NCBI GenBank assembly: GCA_000310025.1
Contig: FN649731.1
Location: forward strand, 2,467,016 to 2,531,015
DNA: 64,000 nt
Origin: Ectocarpus siliculosus
Taxonomy: Eukaryota > Sar > Phaeophyceae > Ectocarpales > Ectocarpaceae
Reading direction: 5' to 3'
Shown: positions 12,601-34,700 of the stretch, piece after piece
Position numbering within the stretch: position 1 is the stretch's first letter
Layout of the letters: every line of letters starts with the position of its first letter
Translations under genes and position numbers: made by a program
The notes under the pieces: generated by a model
What the model was told of the DNA's origin: nothing
Seen by the model: the letters and a program-made list of their open reading frames with translations, nothing else
Database searches by the model: none

Positions 12601-14217
12601 TTCCGCCGCTTCTTTCAAGCACATGCTGATGGCAGCTGCTGTTGCGACGGCTGCCATGTTGTAAATAACCACGGGAACATGGTATCTTGAAGCGCCTTTA
12701 TCCACGTCCTGGTTCCGGTTCACAATTGGAGGTTGACCTCCTGCCCGCTGGTCGATGCTCTCCCTCTCCTGCCTCGCGGTGCACTGGCTCTCTTCAATAG
12801 GTCTAGAAAGATATTTGCGGTTGTACTTAATGAAGGGCGCAGCAACAGGCAAGAAGCGCGTTTTCAAAATGCAGGGCCTCCTCTCGAGGCCTCACATGTA
12901 CGCACGTTCCCTGCCCCCGGCCTCAACCCCCCTGTCCCTTCCTGTTTTTCGCCGGCTGTAATCGGCTGATGCTGCTCGGCTGTGCTCTCTCAGGGTTACT
13001 TACGGTTCCAGAGGGCTCTCTTAGATGTCAAAGGGGCACCGCCATATCTTGAATGGTGTCCAGGGGGACGACGGGTTGTTCTCTCGTCTGCGGAGATGAG
13101 GCAATTCAACTCGCCTCAGGCAGGCCTGTCGTGTCCTCTCTGCCTGTCTCCCTCTCCCTCTCTCTCTGCTGCTGTCAAACTTGGATCTACCGTCGATCCC
13201 TGGACAGAGCGTGTGTAGCGATGTTTTCCCGGCCCAGGTGATCATGACGAATGAAGATTTCTTTGTCATTGACTGACAAGGTTACACGTGTGGATGACCA
13301 TGACCCATATGGAACATGTAGCTGCCACCGCTAGCATGCGCGCCCTGCCTGACCTCTGTCCAATCTGCTTTGCGCGTAAACGTTTATTCCTCAGAGCACG
13401 ACGCAGTGGTGCTATCGCAGTTTCTCTCGTTGGCTTAATTCAGCCTTTACGCGGTTTCGTTGTCAACACCTCCGTCCGCCCCCAGGCGGTGCCTTCAACT
13501 TCCGGAGGTACGAAAAAACATGTGTCTCGATCGCATGATGTCAGCTGCATGATGTAGCCGTGTTCAGCATGTATCCTATATCTGCCCACGACACTGCTGT
13601 AGCTATGCCTACATGTGCCATCTGTCCCCCCCCAACTATGTTCCTCAACAACAATAGAGGACTCCTTTCAATGATGTACCTGGCGTGCTGCTGTGGGATG
13701 TATGTTGGATGGTGTAGTCGTCAAGAGCGAGCGCGCGAGAGCGCCGTTGCGCAGCTGAAGGTAGCCTGATTGATGTCCTCTGCATACTAGGAAAAATGTG
13801 CTGCTTGGATACAAGCTGTGGCCGTTGCGTTGTGTTGATTCTTTGTGATTATATGCGACAGCTCCAAAATTTGTGATTCCATGATATTAGTCCAGCTATT
13901 ACTGCTGTATTATTGTATTATTAGAATATTTTCCCAACGCAGAGCTGTTGTGCGCACTCGTACACAAAGCTGTTGTTGCACACCATGGGTAGTGCTCGTG
14001 AGGTAATCCCGTGAGTAGGACTGTAGTGCCATGGTTGGAGAATCTGGTATATACTGCTTCTGCATACTCGGAGTACTGATGTAGTGGCAGTTGTCGCGTC
14101 GAATCCTTGACATATTTTTATCATGACGCCCCATATCCGTGTGCCGCCGTCGTATTTCTCCGTTGTTTCTCAGTATCAAATGCGCTGACCACGCGGATAC
14201 ATACAGGCCCACGCGAG
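12601..14217. other. Upstream region of the PPOX/DUF2470 gene; no gene seen
   Basis: No exon is recognised. A CT microsatellite lies near 13138-13165. The right part (about 13.8-14.2 kb) is AT-richer and probably holds the promoter and 5' leader of the gene that starts at 14218. Because that gene's first exon lacks any targeting peptide, a further 5' exon could hide here. Confidence 0.35.
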
Positions 14218-17200
14218 ATGGTGTCGGCTGCTGTAGCGTCTTCTCCCACAGAAGCTGCCGGCGCCACCGATGGCGAAAGGGCAATTATCCTATCGATCAC
14301 CGAGAGAGCCAGGTAGATACTCACCAGAGTGTGCGCTCCGAATTCTAGAAAAACCGTGATATTCGGCTTGACCAACTATATTAATGTTATCACATTGGAG
14401 CAGCCTGATGCCAACCGGCAGAACGGACTGCGACATTTCAATCGTTCGTGATACACACATCATTTTTTCGTGTCGCAAGGCTTGCGCGATCCTACAGTCA
14501 CGTTAGAACGCTCGTAACTCAGCACATGCCGCGCTCTGTTTTATTCTGTTCTACGCAGGACGGTGACACATGTTGCTGACTCGGGCACGTTGTGTACACT
14601 GTCGAGCAGTGGAGAAGCCGGACCGGAAGGTTCCCCTTTCGGCAGCCACGTTGACTACGTCCTCGATGAGCAGGTAAGTCTGTGTGACTGGGTCTGCGGG
14701 AGGTGTCTTCGAAAAATCACGATGTCAATGTACTCCTTCAATCGTAACCAGGTCTCACGTGATCTCATCGCCTTATGCGAACATGATCAAGCACGAGCAC
14801 AAGGAAAGCGTCAACGAAACAGTACTTTCGCCGAGTGCAATCATCGGTCGGAATTTGACACTGGGGGCGCGCAGAGAAAAGGGGGCCAGTCGAGAAGTCT
14901 AAAAAGTGATGGGAGGGTACCTCGTAAACTGTACCGCACAGCCCGAAGATACACCACGTATACTCTGGTTATCGGGACAAGTAGATGCGATTTCCACACC
15001 CGACCAGCAGGTGCCTCCATAGCGGCACGTCCGTGGCGTTTCGAAGACCGTTGGCGTACGTCCTAGTGGGCTCGTGTGTGTGTGTGACCTCCCCTTAAAT
15101 GTGCTTGGACCTTCTCTCTTCCTTCGTGCAACATCACCGTGTGTCGGCAGGGCTGGCCAATTTTCCTTCTCGCGGAAGCATCACTCCACACCCAAAACAT
15201 CAAAGCCAGTAACAGAGTATCGCTGCTATGCCAAACTCCTCGCGAAGCCAATGGTCAACCGGTGAGCCCGAGGTTTTGTTGAGCTGGTCGGTCGCCGCTT
15301 GCTGGGTGGCGTGACATGTGTTCCATGCGTCCGATCTGATCAATAAAATCGCTAACGCCATATCCTTTTGGTGTAGAGGTGCACAGTGCAGACAAACCAC
15401 TAGCTACACTGGGGTCGCAGCGTGCACTTGTTTATGGTTTGTGTAGGCCCTGGTGCGCAACTGCAACACACACGTACCGTCGGTAGAGCACGCGCTTCCT
15501 TCTGGCGCTTACACTGCGAGTATGAATCGCTGTTCTCTCTGCGCAACCTTGTTCGTTTGCCCAACACGTTGGCAGCAAGCAGCCCTGGCGCGAGTGACCC
15601 TTGTTGGTGCTATCGTGGACGTGGACGATGACGACGAGCTTATCCAACTCAAGTGAGAGCTTGCACGAATCACACGTGCCATAATATGTGGTATGATACC
15701 TATTAGCAATTACCGAGGGGGCTGGCGAATGGCCTATCACCAAAAAAATCAAGTCTGCCACGTTCTCGACTTGTGGGCTCTTGTTCCCATGTCTTCCTGG
15801 TATACTGTATGCTCCTCATATTTTTGGCCCCATACGTGGCCCATTTTCCCAGGGCTTCATTCTCCCTGGTGCACACTTACGCTGACCAGCTGACGCAGTC
15901 ACCGAGATTCAAGTTTTACAAGGTATGTGCCTGGGCAGCGGCAGCAGTACGTGGGGGCATGGATATCACGTCGAGGTTCTGTACATGTTTTGACGCAGTG
16001 GGATCAATTGTACCCTGCTCGCCAGTGGATTTGAGCCCTAATCACCGCTTCAGACCATTCTAGTCCTCTCAAGGAGGGTATATGTGAACTTGTTGTGCTT
16101 GCTGCTGTACTGCCAAGACAGCACTCGGAACTCATTTGGCATGTATTTGCGACCCCTTGTTGCTATTTTGGGACGACGTTTTTGGGGCTACTGCTGTGGG
16201 TCACTGTCTCACCGTCGTCTCATTTTCATCACACATTTGCACCACGTTGAAGCTCAAGCCGGATAAAGTGTACTACGTGGGCGGGTTCGGAGTGTTGTCC
16301 AAGTGGCTGCCTGTCAGCGAGTACGAGGTGAGTTGAGCAGTTTGCTGTGGGCTACGTCGATAAAAACCCGATTGGTGAGCAGTCCACACTGGTTTCTTTC
16401 AGCGTTGCGTTTTCGTTTGACGTGATGGCGCGCGTGGAGTGAAAATTGTTCCTGCTCTGTTGGATTGCATGCCATCACACAACACTATTTGCCGGTTCGC
16501 GCATCGCGGCCGTTGTAGTTGAACTTCAACCGAGAGCATGCACACATGCAGAGGTTGGGCTGTGAAAGCGTTCTTTGAAAGAGAATGTTCGTTTGTTGCT
16601 TGCTCCTTGGCAGACGGCGGAACCAGACATTTTGGCAGACGAGGCCTCGTCAATTGTGTCCAAGATCAACAACGGCAAGTGAGTGAAACCACGCCGGGGG
16701 TGTATTTCATTGGAGTGACCAAACCTGGTGAGCACGAGTTTAAAGGCCCAAATTGACACCAAAACTGTGGCGTCCGCGTCGTCTTGTGTAACGGAATGAG
16801 AATTCCTTTGCCAAGTATTTCAAAGGTTTTGTGAATCCCTCGCGCCACCAAATGCTTAGCACTGCATGCAGTTGCTGCTTACCTGTGGTCAAGATACAAA
16901 ACATTGCATGCGTTGCGTCCGTATTCTTTGAAATATAGGCAAGAGGACCTTCAGACTGTCTGCAAGCACTTTCTCAACAAAGCCACCCCGGACACGGTAG
17001 CAGTCACGACCGTGGACCGTCTCGGGTTAGACTTGAGAGTCAAAGCCAGGGACTTGACGGATGAGTTCAGGATCGGTTTCCGGCAACCGGTGAGCAACCC
17101 GCGTCTTTGTTGTTTGTCGTGCTCTTTTCGTTGTCAAGTGCTTTTTATTTTCTCGATCGCTGTGGCCACGTGCTCACTGCTTTGTTACTTGCAAGCTTTG

Positions 17201-19035
17201 CTGCTGTGCACTGTATTGTGTCTTCTTGCAATTTCGTAATTTCCTCTCATTTCATCGGGTCGTGGTCGACGTCTTGTCGCTGCTGCTGCTGCTGCTGCTG
17301 TTGCCGTCTTGACAATCTAAACCTTCGTGACCTCTATCCAGTACCTGTTCTTCTCCTACTCTTGAAGGCAAAGAAACGAATTCCATTATCACAATCCTAT
17401 CCTAACCCAAGAGAGGCGTGAGCGGAAAATCATAGACTTGATATGCCACTGCGATGGATCCACGTTAGATATGGGAAATCAACCTAGGCCGTTTTTACCC
17501 AGTCGGAATTGGAGCTTGGAAATGTGGCGTTCCCGGCTCCGACAAAACCAACAGATTGCTTCTTCTTACGGCTTCTAATGCTGTAGTCGATTTGATTTTA
17601 GCCTATCGACCAAAAAAAATTACTGTTTGAGAAGTATATTTTCTGTTTGTTTCGCTTGCTACACCGGTTTGGTTTATCGGGGATCCCTCCCGACTGGCTG
17701 AAGCAACAGCACAATAAAGCCTCCCCGCGCAGCTTTTCGTATGGTGCTTGTTGTGGGGTGGTTATTAAGAGACCGCGAGGCGCTGGGAAGTTGAGCATTG
17801 GATTTGTCGTTGGGTCGACTGCTGTTGGCAAAAAAACACATTCCACCTCTGGGTACAACATTTTTGCCTTGTCACCGGTTTGAATTATAACCACCTTGTC
17901 TTCAACTGAACGAATCTACATCTATGCGTATGTATGACAAAGCCAGCCGCCCGTAGCTGTGTTCAAGGTGATTTTTTGTGTGGCGGCTATTAGAGACTAA
18001 TAGAGAGGGCAAGGCGCTTGGGGGGCTGATATTGTAAATTGCCGAGGGTCGAGTACAGTTCGGAAAAAGACCTATCGCTGCTGCTGGCGGCTGCTTGCCT
18101 TGTCGCTGGTTTGAATATGACGACATCCCAAATCTTCCACCAGTGACGAAAGCCCGCTGAACTGTGTGTATGGTATCTATGTTATTTGCCCTTTGCTCTA
18201 GCGATTGAAGTTTGGCAGTCACCGTCTTGTTGCGAGATGTTTTTGCGGAGCCCCCAGTTAAACTTTTCCAACACCGCACAACAACTCTCGCGTGAAATTA
18301 TTTCCAAGATGTCCAGTCAGGAATGGGATCTGGAAAATGTTTTCAATGATATCCATATTTCCAACTGTATATTGGTCAATTTTTAGGCCTAAGCCAAAGA
18401 GTCGAATGTCGAAGTTGCATTTCCGATGGGTAAAAAACCTTGTCCGGACAGACACATGGGTTGGGTCGTGGTGTACGTAGGGGCTGTTTTTACAGGGCGG
18501 TTATTTTTGTTACCCTGCGGGTCCTCGTACGTGTACCAGGTCGTTTATGTGCGTTCGATTAATAAGAGCACAGGAGGATGTGGGGAGTTCAAATACTTAC
18601 ACTGGTTGAAACTATTGATTGCTGGACTATCCTCACTTTTTTTTAAATCGATTTACGATTTTTAAGTCCGGGATATCCTGGCTCTGGCTGGGCTTGAGTT
18701 GCCCCTTCGGGTGCCCTCCGCTCTTTTTATCATTGGCCTCTTGGGTTCTGGCGGGAGGGCTTGCAATTGGTGACTCGTGGAACTCGCACAGGTGTCTTTG
18801 ATATTACAACAGACCAGGGAGATTGACGTCACTGACACGAATCTTGGCGTGTTGGACCGCAACATGCTCATCTGGATCGTGACTATAAATATGGGAACAG
18901 GTTTCGTCGGTGGAGGACGCCAAGAGCGAAATCGTCAAGATTTTCCAGGAAGCATGGGAGAAGGAGAATGGCTTTGAGTGGGAGGACCAGGGACCGCCCA
19001 TCCAACGATACGCCGAAGACATTTTGAGAGCGTAG
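14218..19035 (+). CDS. PPOX-type split-barrel / DUF2470 protein (HugZ / GluTR-binding-protein-like)
   Basis: Eight exons join in phase to about 297 aa: 14218-14312, 14559-14673, 15151-15261, 15576-15652, 15853-15922, 16253-16327, 16614-16678+16939-17089 and 18901-19035. Residues 32-180 form the FMN-binding split barrel of the pyridoxamine-phosphate-oxidase superfamily: SGTLCTLS, then PFGSHVDYVLDE, GWPIFLLAE, LHTQNI, ARVTLVG, and KVYYVGGFGVLSKW. Residues from about 200 form a DUF2470 domain (VTTVDRLGLDLRV). This two-domain layout is that of heme-binding HugZ-like proteins and of plant plastid GluTR-binding protein, so a role in heme or tetrapyrrole metabolism is inferred, not shown. The start ATG follows no clear transit peptide, so a 5' exon may be missing. 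The last intron is 1.8 kb. The stop lies 286 bp from the stop of the convergent SerRS gene. Confidence 0.86.
17777..18146 (+). repeat. Diverged tandem duplication in intron
   Basis: Two segments about 234 bp apart (17777-17910 and 18011-18146) share spaced blocks: GGCGCT-GGG, GGTCGA-T, then GCCTTGTCACCGGTTTGAAT against GCCTTGTCGCTGGTTTGAAT. They lie in the last intron of the PPOX/DUF2470 gene. Probably an old tandem duplication; no function is evident. Confidence 0.5.
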
Positions 19036-19321
19036 CGCATACATCCCATCGTGGGGGGTATATGCAAGCGCGCCTGCACGCAATAATGCACGCATATTTT
19101 ATTCTCTTGGCGTCAATGTCGAGTTGTTGTAACCAGTTGCTTTTAGCATTGCATCGCGGGCCGCCATGTCTCTACATGTCCTGTGAGCGTTTAATGCGAA
19201 GTCCAATCTTTGGACCCAAACAAGTCTGTCCACTTATCCGCTTGGGGTTACAAAAAAAAACCGCTAAAACATGGTACAACAGCACATGCGATCGAGCAGC
19301 CGTAATGTGGTTTTGCCCGTT

Positions 19322-28304
<8,983 letters not shown>

Positions 28305-28527
28305 TGCAGCGTTGAGATAGGACGGCCGCCTACTGCTGTGCACTGCGGTCACCCTGTGATCATGCCGCCGGGGATTCGCAGGATGCTCCAGTTTCCCCCC
28401 GGGGGAGTATGATAAAAAGACGCGCACGGCACCCCCAACCCACTGCTCGGCTGTGGCTGGTCTGTGCTACCATCCCTGATCCATCGACGCCCTTCTTCAA
28501 CGCCGCGTAGCGCAAAACGGAGTCACC
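28305..28527. promoter_or_regulatory. Shared divergent start region SerRS / SEC61G
   Basis: Only 223 bp separate the two start codons (28304 minus, 28528 plus), so both promoters must overlap here or run into the 5' leaders. No TATA box is evident at a convincing place. The context TCACCATG before SEC61G is a good initiation context. Confidence 0.6.
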
Positions 28528-31062
28528 ATGTCAGACGTCAATGAACTTTTGATTCAACCCCTACAAAAGTTCTCCAAGGACTCGATGCACCTCATCAAAA
28601 AGTGCACAAAACCCGACCGAAAAGGTTAGTCGAACTTTCGTTCTGTTTCGTCGTCTGAGGTGTGGTACGGGAGCGTTTGGACGTTTGTTGTAGTTGCACC
28701 GAAGGCCTGTTCATAGCCCATCGACACCGCCCGGCATCGGTTCCCCCGTCCAGTGCCACCAATGGAGTCCATGCGAGTGACTGGGTAGGGGGGGGTTGGG
28801 TCGTTAGGCTCCGAAAAGAGAAAAGAGACACCCAGTGTGTGTGCGGTGTGCGGGCCTCGTCGCTCCTGTGTTGTGAACAAAGCACAGGTGACCAACCATC
28901 ATCGGACGATCACTGAGACAGCAGTAGACTACCTCCATAGGGCCAGTGCCCCAATGATGGTGTTCGTGTCGTATTGAACGGCGTCCGGTACGTGAGACAT
29001 TATTTTCTCCGCGTAATGTAACGGTGAAAAGCAGATGCCATTATTTTATGTCAAGACAAATCGACGATTCGTATTGGCGACGTGCAGACTTCCGCTCCGC
29101 TGGCCACATCAGTAGGTGACATAAGATACCACTTCTCGGTGTGATACCATCGTGAGATTTAGACTAAAGAGTCAATCACAAAGGGTGCGGTGTGTGGTAT
29201 TCTGTAGGGGGTGCGGTGTGATGTGGCTATTATGTGTGATGAAGTACACTCACAGGCCCCCCATCCGGCAGGTACGATACGTATCACGGTGTGATAACCT
29301 CAGCCATAGTTCACTCACACGACTAAGAACGGGGTGCGACTTGCTTTTCGGTTAAGGCGGTGGTGCGGGTCTCAGCAGTATGTGTGGTGTGATGCATGGC
29401 TGGTGAGGGAGTCTCAGCAGGTACTGCTCTTGTCCAGAAAGGAATGCCGTGATTGAGCGTGTAGAGTGGAGGCACCATAGGAGTCTGTCTGACCCACGAC
29501 CGTCTAAGCCGTATGCTCTCAGTTGGGGTTGTACTCCATCCACGGCGGTATTTATTGATCTTCATGGCTTGTGAGCACGGAAGGCATCGGCGTCAGTTGT
29601 ACCAGTACGGACATTAGAAGGTACTGAGCGGAGACCGGAACGGTTTTCAATGTGANNNNNNNNNNNNNNNNNNNNNNNNNNNNNNNNNNNNNNNNNNNNN
29701 NNNNNNNNNNNNNNNNNNNNNNNNNNNNNNNNNNNNNNNNNNNNNNNNNNNNNNNGGTTCGCACGTTTGTAACGCTGCTCACATGGTTCGATACGGGGGG
29801 CGCCGTGGATAGTACACGGCTCAGCGTAGGGGTGTGGTATGCTATGTGATCGTGTAGTACAGTAGTACTCCTATATTGGTTCTTTTTTCGGGACTCATAT
29901 AACAATTTGCACAAGGGTATTTTTCTGTTCGTTTTCGCAGGGGGTGTGGCATGTTGGTCACCTACGGTACATCGAGGCGGTAGACGTTGAGTACCGCTTA
30001 GGTGGGAACCCAGATATTTCTTCATCCACACAAAGATCGAAAAAGATCGCCCCTGTCATCTGGGGGTGTAGTGTGGTACGCCAGTGCCAGAGCTTGAGTT
30101 GGGGCATACCAAACCGCTGAATTTCTGCAAGCCAAACTTGTGGTTCTACACTGACCAGAGGAACAACGTGGCATGACCACCTTTAAGGCCCGTTGTGGTA
30201 GATTGCCCGATTTGGAATCCGGGTGTGTGGTGGAATATCGATAACCGTCCCTGAGAGAGCTGGGATGCCTTGCGAAAAGCGTTGGAAAACACATGTCACC
30301 TCACGTCGGCACTCGGTACTGGGCGAACAGATTGGCCCGAAAAGCTGCCGTAGTGCAGTCACGTATGGCATCAAGAAGTTCATGACCACAGATGCTCCAT
30401 GGATTCTGACGTGCCCCTCTGTAAAAGATACGACTTAGACGATTAGTGACTCTAGACTGCGATCAAAAACGCAACGGGGGAAAATTTGCAATAGCTACAA
30501 CGCTGTCAGCCCAGAGCAGGGGAGGTCGGGAAACGTTCGGGCGACAGGATTGAATGTGGTACTTTCGGGGGTTCATGTAGCAACGTTGCAACCCCCCTAC
30601 GCTGCTGGCCTGTGTTGCGTATTGGCTTGATTTGAAAGGCAATTCTGAGGGAGAAAGCAGTGACTAACCTGTACCATGGATAGCAGCGTGGCACCATAAT
30701 AGGGCGGTGAGCATTCCTCTGTACAGTCACAGGCCGTAGGCATATTGCGAGATCGCACAGCGCTCGGGCGAAGTGAATGATTCCTGGAAAGGGTGCCGAA
30801 GCAGAAGCCTTCGAAAACATTGCGACTTCGCTCGAGTACCACCGAAGCGCGCGTGATATGTAGATGGTGACCGCCTTTCCTTTGCACATTCGAATAACTG
30901 TCACTTCACCTCGTAAATGACCCGTTTCCTTTGTATGACAATGTCCGCGCAGAGTTCATGCAAGTGGCCAAGGCCACCACGGTCGGGTTCCTGGTCATGG
31001 GTTTCATTGGATTCTTCGTCAAGCTCGTCCACATCCCAATCAACAACATCTTGATGGCGTAA
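28528..31062 (+). CDS. Protein transport protein Sec61 subunit gamma
   Basis: This is the small tail-anchored subunit of the ER Sec61/SecY translocon. Two exons, 28528-28624 and 30953-31062, join in phase (G|AG) to 68 aa, the family's usual length. The N-terminal amphipathic helix carries [20 protein letters not shown], and the single membrane span is [20 protein letters not shown], ending PINNILMA. All family landmarks are present. The intron is 2.3 kb, about eleven times the coding length, and contains a 100-N gap. The gene is head-to-head with SerRS and tail-to-tail with WRAP53. Confidence 0.97.
29656..29755. other. Assembly gap (100 N)
   Basis: Exactly 100 N, the usual placeholder for a gap of unknown size. 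It lies in the SEC61G intron between GT-rich, low-complexity segments (GGTGCGGTGTG, GTGTGGTGTGATG, GGGGTGTGGTATG), which probably hindered assembly. Confidence 0.95.
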
Positions 31063-31767
31063 GTGTGTCGGGCGCATGTGTGTAGAGCGAAACGCTCACG
31101 TCCTCTCTAGTTGCGATAAAGATTCCTCCAAGTTTCGAAATTGATCACCTTCCCTCTCTCTGTGAACCGACCCATAACCCGTCCACCGTCGTCTTCTTTT
31201 GGTGTCTGTGCCTCTGCTCGTCTCTCGGCTTTGCCCTTTTTCTGCCCCTCTTCTCTCTAAATTCCCCCCGGGCTCACGCGACCCATCTCTTCAGAGGATA
31301 ACTTAACTAGGATAGGACTTGTTCGGGAATCGCTCGGCGGAATGGTGAATGCGATGCAGCTTCGAGTCTGGGTGCGTGGTGAAAAACGCGTGAACGCCGA
31401 ATATCATGATGAACGCCGGTAGCCTCGTGAACTCCCCGACTTAAAAAAGAGTCAGCCAAGCGAATAGTCTGGTCACGTCAAAGTACTTGGCTTCAAGTAC
31501 GGGTGATGTCTGATAGGATCGGTGGCTGACCTCGAGAGGGAGGTTATTCTATGTAGGATCGGATCGATGCTCCTCAGTAGATGGGCACCGCAGGGCGCGC
31601 AAGACATTTCGAGCGACGGAGATACACGCGTTAACGGTACCGTAGGCCAACAAGTACCGTCGTGGTGTACCCGTGAGTTGCTGTAGGTATGACGTGTGGT
31701 TGTTTTGTTGTGAGCGGCTGGTGCACGATAACGGTGTTGTTTAACACGGGAGAATGCTCATCTAGTT
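31063..31767. other. Intergenic between convergent SEC61G and WRAP53
   Basis: This stretch holds the 3' regions of two convergent genes. It has a pyrimidine-rich part at about 31140-31300. No exon or repeat was recognised. Confidence 0.5.
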
Positions 31768-34700
31768 CTATGTGTCTGGACAGAGTGTCCCAACACCATG
31801 AAGGGTCACGCCGTTTTTCCACTCGGTACTTGGGGTGCCCCCACGCATGTCGCCTGGTTGTGGTTCACCCTCAATGCTGACACCGCTGTCTGAATCAGAA
31901 TCAGTGTCGAGTTCAAAGTGCCTCTGTCCAGTGCAAACACCCAACAAGGGTGCGTGGGGATGAAAGCAGACGCTCCCCACTGCGTCAGTCTGATTTTCGA
32001 GCGAACCGACAAGTGATTGGCTTTCAGTGTCGTAGACGAGGGCCCGTCGCTCTGTAGAACCAGTTGCCAAGTACCGCCCGCTTGGATCGACGTCAAACCC
32101 AATTCGCTGGTTCGTGTCCACTTGACGTGGGAGGGTGTAAATTGCCTGCGGGTGGGATGCACAGCATGGACAACATGGCGAGGGAGCGTTGGGTTTCACC
32201 GCATTTTTCCAACACAAGAGCGGGTTAAACCAAAGTACGCTAAATGCATTGGATGGATAGTCCAGTCAAATTATGCCTTCCGTTGTGATTTATCCACCGG
32301 CAAGGGCATTTGCTCTTTAGTCTTTGCTGAAATTCGTAGCAAGAAAGCCCTCAGTGTTTTGCGGCACAAACACACCATGGTTGAGTTCAACTCTGAAGGT
32401 GAACGAGCGTGAGCAGGAAGAAAGAGGTAACACGGGACGATGAAGGCGCCCAGTCAAGGCCTCCCGTGTTTTTCAGCCCTGGCCGGAGGCCTACCACGTT
32501 TTCTACCCACTTCAAACCATACCTGGACTGAGAGGAAAGCTTACGACAAGATGTGATTTGTCTGGTGGTCGATTCATCTCCAGGTCTTTAGGGACAAATC
32601 GATTATTAGAAGATGAGGGGACTTTCGCAGACGCTTCCAGAAAAAATGTCACGGGCCTTTGTTTCGCAAACATAGCCTTGCGGAATGTCTCAGGTGGGAA
32701 TGCAATTGTGGCGTCGAAGGTTACTCACTTGTTTCGTTTGTCGAAGGTCCCAGCACACGATGGCAGTGTCCTTACGTGAGCCAGAGAAGAGATACCGGCC
32801 GTTGGGTGCAAACTTGAGGTGTGTAACGCCGCCCATTGTTGGCGTCGCCAACTCTGCTACAGCGCGTGCACGACTGGAAAAGGCGGACGTAACGGAGGGA
32901 GCTTGGTTTTGATCACGCCGTGGTACCTTTCACTGGGGGCAGCTACAATATGCGTACGAGCAGCTCAAATCGTACCATCACACAAATAATATTTCCTCCA
33001 TGTTATTTCAGTGGCTGCACGGGCGGGCAGGCAGGTCAATGGGCGGCGGCACCATACTGCGCATACCCATCACGTCACCCTGATCAATCGCATCACCTCC
33101 AGTAAGATGAAACCACTGGCAACAGCTCTCGAAAACGAAACGGTAACGCCAAACGTATGCCTGCCTGTTCTCGCTGTACAAACAAATTGTCTTCGCGTAG
33201 GACCCAGCGGCGAATAAGCCTCCTCCAGAACTCTCCGGGCAGAACGCCAAAGCCGAAATGATCCCCCGCTGCCCGGTTTTGCTCTTGCGGGTTTTACACG
33301 TGGGCCGTGCTTCAAATGACCTCCCAGGCTGAGACACATCGAATATTCTGATCATTCTGTTGTAACCTTCACAAAATCACACAGTCAGCAGCAGACGACG
33401 GGGGATAAACGAGTTCGTAGGGTGGGGGGAAGCAACAGGGGCGCCGCAGCAATGGACAGCCTTTCGAGATCAATTAGCATACAATACTTGTCGGTGGTTG
33501 CTGGTGGCGAGTCAGCCGGAGTAAGGTATGATTCCTACCAAGCTTACCAGCTGCGGGATGATGCTGACAACGTTGGGTTACGAGAGAGACGGAGCGTATG
33601 GGAATGTCGAGGAGATTACTGTCAAAGGTGAAACTGGACGCTGATGGTCTCCTGTCGTCTCTCTAGCGCTCTGGCGCTCACCCCTTCGTCACAGGATCCA
33701 TTCACGAGGCAGTGTTTTGCGGGTACTCCCGTGCTGACGACCTACGCCTTCGCTAGCCAACCGGGCGATGCCGTCTGAATGCGTCACACCCACAAGTACG
33801 GTCCATGTTTGTACGAAAACAAACAATCACTAAACTTTTAACTCGTGCACCGGGGTTTTATACAGGCATCTACCGTAGCACAGGCGAACAGACCTCTCAT
33901 GTAACTCACAGACTTGTACCGCTACGGCGCCCATCCCAACCATAGACGAGGCAGTGTTTGACGGGTACTCTACCCACAGCACTGCATTGAACCAGAACCG
34001 ACCATCCCGCACCTGCAAAGATTTTGCCGCCAGCTGTATTGAAGCAAACAGAATTCGCGGCCACAACTTCGTCTAGGTGGTCATATGCTCGATATGTGGC
34101 CCTGAGATTGCCCGTGAATGCGTCCCACATGTGTAGTGGGTGATCTCGACTGGTGCTTACGAAGACGCTTGTCGCTGGCTCGGATGAGGACATGTGTGGG
34201 TACCTACGCATTATGACAGTGACAGGCGGCGTGGCTCCGTAAGGTGTGATGCGCGAGCAATTGGCAAATGGGCAATGCCTCGTAGGAGCCCAAGAGAGGG
34301 TTGCAACCAGGTTAGTTACAGAAATACGTTCCCCGTTTTCAACCTTTTCAGTTTGGCCGTAGCCTTCTCGATTTCTCTCCAATTTTTTCCTCTCCCTTGG
34401 TCTAACATGTTCATAGCAGTGGTGACGATCGACATTTTCGCCTGCGGTAATAATATCCAGCCAAATCATCAACACACCATGCGAAGTCGTAAACCGTTTC
34501 CCCCTCGACGGAGTACAGACAAGGGCTCCAATCGTCCGTGATGTCAAAATGTGCGGAAGACGCAGCATCATCGACGGTATCAGAGGGGGCTTGTCGTTTC
34601 TCCTGTACGTCGCGGACCGAGGGAAAAGGACGCATATTGTCAACGCCTTCAACCAGCAACAGCAGAAGTTGAACGATAGACCCTCTTCTTGTTCTAAAGT

